DNA of 64,000 nt from NCBI GenBank assembly GCA_028386065.3, contig JAKUCV010002470.1:246768-310767 (forward strand), written 5' to 3'. The position numbers were made by a program, and so were the translations under genes. Within the stretch, counting starts at the first letter, position 1. The number at the start of each line of letters is the position of its first letter. The notes under the pieces were generated by a model, which saw only the letters and a list, made by a program, of their open reading frames with translations, searched no databases and had not been told where the DNA came from. This DNA is from Turnera subulata (Eukaryota; Streptophyta; Magnoliopsida; Malpighiales; Passifloraceae). Below, piece after piece: positions 57,594 through 64,000 of the stretch.

Positions 57594-58244
57594 GATTTTT
57601 GATCCTCAAATATTAATATGAACCTGAAGCTCAAAGAGATGATTCATTTGCAAAAGATTAATAAGACATTTGCCAGACATATTTATTTGAAATATGTGAC
57701 CATATACCAGCTGCAAATGCTCCTGTTTTGATGTTCCTGAAGAACAGTATAAGTATGCAAATGAATCTATATGCTCGGTTCCATAAGAAAAATTTTTCGA
57801 TAGAGAAAAAGGAGCAAAGTGGTAAGATAGCCCAGTAAGGAAATAAGGCCTCCAGTAGAGGTTTGAATTAAAAGTCCTCCAGAAGAGGAAAATCCTCCAG
57901 AAGAGGTTGTCTGACACAAATTGATAAAGTTCCAGAAGTAACACAGGTACTTGAAATAAGTTGAATATGATGAGATCTCAATTACAGTGTCAAAAATAAG
58001 ATGGAACCGACGTGAAATAACCGTCGACGGAATACAATTGTTTCATATAGCGCTAAATGAAATGAGGATCATGAACCTACATTGACGAATGTAGGTACAG
58101 TATAATTGACCAAAATATAGAAATACAATAAAGGCTGTGTTGGACTCGCCCGAAGCGAGAAATTGGACTTGCTCGAAGCGAAAAATTTCCGGACTAGTAG
58201 TTCGTACACCAGAAGTTGTAGAATTCGATTGGTCATAAAAGGGT

Positions 58245-58670
58245 ATTTGTGCAGAAAGAAATAGATAAATATAAAGCACGGTTTGTGGCACAAAGCTTTT
58301 ATCCAAACGACCAAGTATTAATTATGAGGAGATATATTCCCCTGTGGTGGATGCAATTATTTTGATATGTCTGGCAGTATACGAAAAGTATTAAAAATGC
58401 ATCTAGAGAATGCTATTACAGCCTATTATTATGGATCCATAAATCATGAAGATCCCTGAAGGATCCAAGTTGCCTGAAGCAATAAATTCCCGGGAAATTA
58501 CAAAGTGAAATTATATTGATTTTTACATGGTTTAAACCAATATGGGTATGCATAAAGTACATGCATGAATTCATCATTGCTTATGATGATATGTTTAGTG
58601 ATTGGAACTCCAGAAGAGGCTTCCAAATACCGTGCTATTAGACTGGTCCTGAAGTACCTTGTCGAAGTGC
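58245..58670 (+). pseudogene. Decayed copia RT in copia-2
   Basis: DKYKARFVAQ, then in another frame YEEIYSPVVDAI, then MKIPEGSKLPEA, then a YDD-type region with IGTPEEASKY. This is the normal order of copia RT, but frameshifts occur every few dozen codons and the second half is compressed. Integrase and RNase H are not recognisable. The element could only move with proteins from elsewhere. Confidence 0.75.
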
Positions 58671-59191
58671 AATTTACATTGCTTGTAACATAAAAGCCTG
58701 AAGCTTTTGATTTAAGCCTATTGGCATTATATGTATTTGCTCTTATCTTCGGGAAATAACTAATGTGTAATCCTGTGAACCCGAAAGAGAGTAAAGTGGA
58801 TTTTGCAGATGAAGATCCCCCACTTAAGGCACAGTCAGACATCTGCCACAACATTGCACATGAAGTTGCTATATCATCAGGCCTACAAAAGCAAAAGGGC
58901 AAGACTGATGTTTCTACGACAAAATTGTGAAGTTAGTGCTGCCAACTCTGTCCAATTGGAGTAATGATGTACCAAAAGTTATCAGACAAAATACACGTCA
59001 CCAAAAGCTGACAAGGGCGATTGGCATGCAACGATACCAAGGAATCAATGGAGGCCAAGATGAGGGGGAGTAAAATACGCACTGTACTCTTTTTTCCTTC
59101 ACCAAGTTTTTATCCCACTGGGTTTTTCTTGGTAAGGTTTTTAACGAGGCAGTTTTCTTAAAGCGTATTCTACCCATCAACACAATGACAT

Positions 59192-59202
59192 ACAAGGGGG
59201 AG
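59192..59202 (+). other. Copia-2 polypurine tract
   Basis: ACAAGGGGGAG-type purine run directly before the TGTTATAAAT of the 3' LTR. Confidence 0.8.
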
Positions 59203-59436
59203 TGTTATAAATATTGTATTATACATTGTATTATACATGTATGTATGTCATTGTTATACATACCATATACATACTCTCTATTATTATATATATATATATA
59301 TATTTGTGTAAGAAATGATGATGGAATGAGAAATGGAAAACCGAGTAATGAAACCCGTGACCGGAGCTTCGCCGGAGTTCACCGAAAAAACTATTTCCTC
59401 CTCAAATTTCTCCTTCCTTCTCTCTTATTTATAACA
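59203..59436 (+). mobile_element. Copia-2 3' LTR (234 bp)
   Basis: Nearly identical to 53154-53380; followed by the duplicated GTTAA (59437-59441). Confidence 0.95.
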
Positions 59437-59589
59437 GTTAACGTATATTCTAAACAATTCTCACTCCAATTAATTTATTTCTATATAGAAATTATTTTTA
59501 CACTACTGGGTCATGTTACTAAGGTTAAAATTTCTACATAAAAACTTAAATTTGTTACTTCCTGATTCATTAAAATTAGAATAAAAAGA

Positions 59590-60207
59590 TCAAGAGCTTC
59601 TCCACCACCTCGTCAAGACCACCGCTGTAACAACCCCAACCTTATCTTCACCATCCATCCCCTCCCTCTTCTTAGATTTCTCCTCCGCCGTAAGCCAATT
59701 CTTCTCCCCTTCCACCCACCACCCTCCACTACCATCAAACAACAACCCACACAACCACACCCTTACAAACATCACCATTCCCACAACAATAGCTAGACTC
59801 ACACTCACATCAACAACCACCACATCACACACAAAATCCAGCACCACCGAAAATCAAATCCCAATTTTAACCACTATTGCCTGACCCACGGTGGCACAGA
59901 GGTTGATCTCCAACCACAACCCACCTTTTCACACTAGCGCGACAAAATGAAGGCTTCCATTAGAGGGTAACAACAGTGGCTCATAGGCGACATCAACAGA
60001 AAGGAGGTCTGGAATGGTGGTGCTGGTCATGGTGTAGTCACTTATGGCAGCGACTATGATGTGTGGGTGTGCTAGAGATGAAGAAAAGAGAAGAACAATA
60101 TTAAGGAGAAGGGGATAAGAGAGACAGAACTGAGAATGAGAAGAGGAGATGAGTACCTTGGTCGGTTGAGTTGTAGGGATGTTTTGATTTCCTAAATAAA
60201 TTGTCAC
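59590..60207 (-). pseudogene. Possible captured host sequence in MULE-1
   Basis: The minus strand has a stretch starting MTIYLGNQNIP with a hydrophobic run (LLLNIVLLFSSSLAHPHI) like a signal peptide. After indels it continues with VVVVDVSVSLAIVVGMVMFV and WWVEGEKNWLTAEEKSKK. Codon-like structure between MULE TIRs suggests a captured gene fragment. I cannot name the family. Confidence 0.35.
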
Positions 60208-60590
60208 TAAACGTCACTATTTCACTCTTTCGGATTAAGAACAAAAAAAACGAAAAAATGATGGGTGACTTCTTAACGATTTTTTTTTATTGAAAAAATA
60301 GAGAATTAGGGAGTTTGGCTTTGAATTTTAGTGTGTTTAATTGGGTATTTGAGACATGGGCATTCAGTTTGCTGGTTATTTGGGTAAAAGAATGGGTTGG
60401 GTTGAGTGGTTGGTTCTGACAAGTGGGGCCTATTTTGCTAATATGGCATCGAAAAAAGTTGCCACGTCAACAAAATTCACCAGATTCCGGGGACTCAGAC
60501 CAAAACATGAAAAACACATTGAACGGAGGGAAGAAAAACAAACAAATTTCAACACAAGGATGAATTCCAAAATCGAGGGGCAACACAGGG

Positions 60591-60776
60591 TCCCCTACAA
60601 AGATAATCAAATAACCTAAATTAGATTTTCTAGTATCTAACTCTCCAGCCATATCTGAATAAGTGTAGCCCATCAAAGTAGGCTTCCCTATTACAAAACA
60701 AAGACTAAGATTAGAAGTACCACAAAGATACCGGATAATCCACTTCACAACATTCCAATGCTCTCTTCCTGTATTA
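60591..60776 (-). pseudogene. Copia RNase H, first part
   Basis: Minus strand reads FLNTGREHWNVVKWIIRYLCGTSNL...FVIGKPTLMGYTYSDMAGELDTRKSNLGYLIIF, the entry into copia RNase H with the catalytic Asp of the SDMAG motif. It continues at 52556 beyond MULE-1 and is preceded by the part at 62322-62511 beyond MULE-2. Confidence 0.88.
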
Positions 60777-60786
60777 GGAAAAAATC
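60777..60786. repeat. MULE-2 target duplication (left)
   Basis: GGAAAAAATC here and GTAAAAAATC at 62312-62321: a 10-bp direct repeat with one mismatch, or a 9-bp one within it. Confidence 0.65.
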
Positions 60787-62311
60787 GGTTAAAAGACGCA
60801 GTGTGTCCTTTCACTTTTTCGATTTCAATGTTTGTGTCCCTCTTCTTTTTATTTCAAACTTTATATCCCCGAACTTGATGGAAATAGAGCAATGTCGTCC
60901 AAAATCCCTACAATTTCCGGTTGTCCAATCACAAGCCGCCACGTGTCTTGGAGGGCCGGGCCCGACGTCCAGGTGGAAAATGTTTTTATTCCCCTCCTTA
61001 TTTTCCAAAAAATGAAGATTTTTCGAAAATGAAAGAAAAGAAAAAAAATTATTTTTTTAATGGTTGGGCTATTAAGTGCGTTGTGGCCGCATTAATCTCG
61101 GTTGACATTCTCCTTCCATGTCCCCTTCATCGCCCCATTAATCTCGTCAATATACCCTCAATCGGCGGCGTCAAGGTTGCCATAAACCTCGCCTTCGGGA
61201 ACGGCGTCAAGTCCGACACCAACGCGGCCACCCTCAGCTTCTCCGGCAAGGCTTCGATGGCCTCCTTCTTCCGCTGAAGCAGCCCGGACTCCGCCGCATC
61301 AGGACCCTGCTATACTCCTTGGCCAGCCGCTTCCCGTCCTCATCCCCATGGAATCCACACCACCTGCCTATCCCCAACACTCTTATCCCAAAAAACCTTG
61401 GAATCCGCCTCCACCACAATCTCCATCCTCCCATACTCCTGCTTCTCCCCCACCGCCACCACTCCCCCCAGCCTGCACAATCAGCTGCAGCCCGTAGCAT
61501 ATCTCGAGCACGAAGCAGCCGATCACCTGGGCCCACTCGGCGAACCCGGCAGGGAAGGTGGGGGAGTTCGGGGAGTGGGGCCCGCCGGAGAGGATGACGA
61601 CCTTGGGGTTGTGGGAGGTTATGGTGTCGAGGGAGGAAGTGCTGTTGATACAGAGGGAGAAGACGTTCAGGGAGCGGATGCGGCGGGTGATGAGGTGGGT
61701 GTATTGGGAGCCGTAGTCCAGGATTAGGACCAAGTCGGATTTCACGGCTTTTGGGTCCATTTTCTTTGTGGTGGCGGTGGGTGGTGGTTGGTGACTAGGG
61801 TTTTTGAAATGGGGGTGAAGGTGGAGCCCTTCTTGGGTTGGTTGTCTTTGCCCTTGCCCTTGGCCGTACTGCTCCATGGAGGAGGAAGTGGTGTTGTGTC
61901 AGTGACTGGATAGGGGGCTTTGCTTCTGGCGATCCTCAACATTTTTTTTTCCTTTTTTGTTCTTATTAGAATTAGAACAACGATAAAAATGGGTTATTGG
62001 TTATGGGAAATGAGGAATTGCAGAGTTTTATTAATGCCAACCATTAAAAAAATATTTTTTTTCTTTCATTTTTGAAAAATCCCCATTTTCTGGATATAAG
62101 GAGGGGAATGAAAACATTTTCCACCTGGACGCCGGGCCCGGCCCCTCCAAGACACGTGGCGACTTGTGATTGGACAACCGGCAATTGCAAGGATTTTGGA
62201 CAACATTGCTCCATTTCCATCAAGTTCGGGGATATAAAGTTTGAAATAAAAAGAAGAGGGACACAAACATTGAAATCGAAAAAGTGAAAGGACACACTGC
62301 GTCTTTTAACC
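60787..62311. mobile_element. Pack-MULE with ~275-bp TIRs (MULE-2)
   Basis: Starts GGTTAAAAGACGCAGTGTG and ends with its inverse (62311). The arms are 60787 to about 61066 and about 62040-62311 and are highly similar, sharing the GGGCCGGGCCCGACGTCC-type block and the CACGTGTCTTGGAGG block. The interior holds GC-richer sequence from a host gene (GMP synthase). No transposase. It interrupts the minus-strand copia near the RT-RNase H border. Confidence 0.9.
61286..61760 (-). pseudogene. Captured GMP synthase fragment (amidotransferase domain)
   Basis: Starts at the minus-strand ATG 61758-61760: MDPKAVKSDLVLILDYGSQYTHL, then ITRRIRSLNVFSLCINSTSSLD, PKVVILSGGPHSPNSP and ICYGLQLIVQ. This is the class I glutamine amidotransferase domain of GMP synthase, which makes GMP from XMP; the nucleophile Cys of ICYG is present, though the residue before Ile is Glu where Gly is usual. 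A frameshift after LIVQ follows; the next frame continues VAVGEKQEYGRMEIVVEADS and VVW, matching the normal continuation. The synthetase half is absent. Confidence 0.88.
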
Positions 62312-62321
62312 GTAAAAAATC

Positions 62322-62511
62322 TACTAACTATACCAACTGCATGAGCAATATCAGGTATTGTGCAAACCATTGTATACATCAAACTTCCTACCGCTGATGA
62401 ATAAGGAATCCGAGACAAATCATCCTTCTCTTTCTCACTAGATGGACATTGCTTCTTACTCAACTTAAGACGCACAACAAGGGGTGCACCTACCACTTTT
62501 GCATTTTCCAT
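62322..62511 (-). pseudogene. Copia RT end before MULE-2
   Basis: Minus strand MENAKVVGAPLVVRLKLSKKQCPSSEKEKDD...PYSSAVGSLMYTMVCTIPDIAHAVGIVSRF: the RT-RNase H linker of Tork-type copia elements, in one open frame. It continues in sense at 60776. Sequence up to about 62600 may be more of the same element, but frameshifted. Confidence 0.88.
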
Positions 62512-62626
62512 TTTGAATCATTGAAGCTCCTTTTCAATGTAGCTCTGCTATGATAGCCATAACTTCCATTCTTCTTTACCACGAATAATCCTTATCCCAA
62601 GAATCTACTTTGTGTGAGTACCCGAC

Positions 62627-64000
62627 CTAAACTTCATTGAGCTTACTCACCACCTTCTTCTTAGCCATCATCCACATCATTGGAGTTGCCACTCGAATTT
62701 TATTATGGGGCAAAATTCGGGAAAAAAACCTTCCATTGGCAACCAATGACTCCTTTAGGTAACTGATAAGCGAACCAAAGATGTGGACCTGGGGATTTGT
62801 CACGGATGGGAAGATGTTAGGCATCCATCCGTGTTGGGGCAAGATCATGTGCAATTAAAGATTGACATATGCCATATGCATAACAACACAATCAATAGAA
62901 ATAAAAAAAAATTAAAAGACAAAATAGAAAATAAATAAAGATTGAGCTTGCGTTTCAAACCACTAGAAACTGTCTACGTACCCCCTATCATGGGTTCAGA
63001 GCTCACGTAGTTCTTAAAATGCATCACATATTATCACATCATCATCAACAATTCGACACAACAACAATCAACAAAGAGAATTAGAACGAGTTACCACTCC
63101 TTAGCAGAATTTTGGCAGAAATTCAACGGGCAATTCAACATGGAAAGAGGCCGAGCTAGTGTCTGGTGTCAACAACCGATTTATAGATCTACTTCTTAGC
63201 TTTCCAGGAACTCTAAAAACGTAGCAAATCGACTTCTACAGCTCCAGATATGGCGATTCTTCCAGGACTGCCTGCACTAAAACCTTCCCCTCGGGTTTGA
63301 AGCTTTCCTCCACTGATTTGCTATGATACGTCTCCTTCCTCCTCTGCTCTTGGCCTTCTCTCGCTACTTCCTTCTTGCCACTCCTCTCCATGAAGCTTCT
63401 CTAGAATTTCAACCCTTAAAAGGGTTCCTAAGCTTGGAATTACAGAATAATTCCAAGCACCTAAGCTTATGTGTGTATAGAGGGGGAAGAGAGAAATTGT
63501 GTATGAATGAGGGGGTATGGTGGGGTCCTATTTATAGTGTTGAGGGGGTCTGGATGTGGTGTTGATCTAAGGGTCAGAATTGAATCCCTAGATCCCACGG
63601 TAGAAACCCAGAATCAAGAAAATAGGAAAAATCTGGAAAACTGCCAAAACCGGGAGCGATGTCCGCCAAGCGCCGGTGGTCCTCTCCCAACGACCGCCAG
63701 GTGCTGGCGGTTCTTTCTCAAAGCCCGCCAGGTGTTGGCAATCATGTCTCCATGTCTGTCGGCACCTGTTTCCAAATTTTTTCTTTCCTTTTCGGTTTTG
63801 TTCCTCATTATTCCGGTCCAACTTGATTCCCACGCCCTTCCTAGTTAGAAATTTGCCTGTTTTAAGCTCCAGAAACCACCCTAACTTATAGCCTACCCTC
63901 AGCCTTTTTCTATTTTTTCTTACTTTCTCCCCACTCAACTCTAAATACCATAAATACATAAAAACACAAAAGGAAGATAATTAATCCCGAATTTTGACGA
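62627..64000 (-). mobile_element. Tat/Ogre-type LTR (T3), minus strand, runs off the window
   Basis: Collinear with 22263-23657 from about 63000 upward. Read on the minus strand, the LTR has a TATA box at 63530-63537, the phrase GAGCTCTGAACCCATGATAGGGGGTACG near 62970, and CCCCATAATAAAATTCGAG just before a primer-site-like TGGCAACTCCA (plus strand 62681-62691). Below 62681 lies a short internal stretch. Its 5' end is beyond 64000. Confidence 0.6.
63530..63537 (-). promoter_or_regulatory. TATA box of LTR T3
   Basis: CTATAAATAGGACCCCA on the minus strand, the same as at 22811-22818. Confidence 0.6.

Larger units (their letters stand above)
55531..58708 (+). repeat. Array of ~30 short hairpins with GAA-ending loops
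   Basis: Examples, stem-loop-stem: AAATTTC-CGGAA-GAAATTT (55531-55549), AAGAC-TCGAA-GTCTT (55645), CCATC-AAGAA-GATGG (55742), TAGTC-CCGAA-GACTA (55929), TATACC-CTGAA-GGTATA (55991), TTGTC-CTGAA-GACAA (56129), TATGCTC-TAGAA-GAGCATA (56230), TCCAGC-CAGAA-GCTGGA (56480), ACCAAC-TTGAA-GTTGGT (56693), TGTTC-CTGAA-GAACA (57732), CTCGC-CCGAA-GCGAG (58145), AAAAGC-CTGAA-GCTTTT (58692). Stems differ, while loop length and the GAA ending recur. The array overlaps decayed copia coding sequence at its 3' end. Confidence 0.8.
52557..60590. mobile_element. Mutator-like element with long TIRs (MULE-1)
   Basis: The left end (52557 to about 52860; GTTGCCCCTCGATTTT, ATTCATCCCTATATTGAAATTTG, GAGTCCCCGAAATCCGGTGAATTTTG) is an inverted copy of the right end (about 60300-60590). 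The arms are roughly 280 bp. Without the copia element nested at 53154-59436 it is about 1.75 kb and encodes no transposase, so it is non-autonomous. Both flanks are pieces of the same copia RNase H, so it inserted there. I could not identify a clean 9-bp duplication; the outermost bases of the right end appear altered. Confidence 0.75.

Noticed and set aside
58441..58482. Hairpins GATCC-CTGAA-GGATC and TTGC-CTGAA-GCAA as independent evidence of structure
   Set aside because: They overlap conserved copia codons (IPEG, LPEA), so protein coding may explain these two; kept in the list but not counted as strong support.

Overview
This window is a piece of plant (most likely eudicot) nuclear DNA made almost entirely of transposable elements, probably gene-poor pericentromeric or other heterochromatic DNA. 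The evidence is the element set: Ty3/gypsy chromoviruses of Tekay/Del type with ~3.2 kb LTRs, a Sirevirus (SIRE/Maximus-type Ty1/copia), Tat/Ogre-type gypsy LTRs, a TRIM, a LINE, and two Mutator-like elements with long terminal inverted repeats (TIRs), plus captured fragments of an R2R3-MYB repressor (subgroup 4 C-terminus) and of GMP synthase. I find no intact host gene and no structural RNA gene. Every retroelement reading frame is broken by stops, frameshifts or deletions.

Layout. 1-20939: a head-to-tail Tekay/Del array that shares LTRs: divergent LTR end (1-583), internal A, LTR (3786-6944), internal B, LTR (11672-14843), internal C, deleted LTR (19698-20939). 20940-26819: Tat/Ogre-type LTR material, one copy on the minus strand (promoter near 22815) and one on the plus strand (23936 to about 26411). 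26820-30195: a minus-strand gypsy solo LTR. 30196-37323: older debris (copia end, gypsy pol end and putative LTR, copia RT/RNase H fragment, repeat-rich segments, LINE 3' part).

37324-51945: a TRIM array (LTR-internal-LTR-internal-LTR, ~199-bp LTRs) whose first LTR is split by a Sirevirus (37395-50989, target site duplication GAGAG). That Sirevirus is itself split at its protease active site by a 3.7 kb gypsy solo LTR (40473-44159, duplication CTTAG). The Sirevirus has gag with two zinc knuckles, protease-integrase, a deletion that removed RT/RNase H, a third env-position reading frame and multiple polypurine tracts. 51951 to about 62511: a minus-strand copia end interrupted twice, by a Mutator-like element (52557-60590) that contains a complete copia element (53154-59436, duplication GTTAA), and by a Pack-MULE (60787-62311) carrying GMP synthase sequence. 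From about 62627 to the end lies another minus-strand Tat/Ogre-type LTR.

The most unusual signal is structural. In the copia element at 53154-59436, about thirty short hairpins lie between 55531 and 58708. Their stems differ in sequence but about twenty have a 4-5 nt loop ending in GAA (most often CTGAA). Several unrelated elements in the same window have their own hairpin vocabularies: ATWTGGT/ACCAWAT in the Sirevirus, TCTAAAGG/CCTTTAGA in a Tat-type LTR, GGGC/GCCC in Tekay LTRs and at 55061-55466, GGGAT/ATCCC in the solo LTR minisatellite. I know of no description that covers this pattern as a whole, and its function is unknown. All boundaries and identities were read by eye from the sequence; none was confirmed by a database search.
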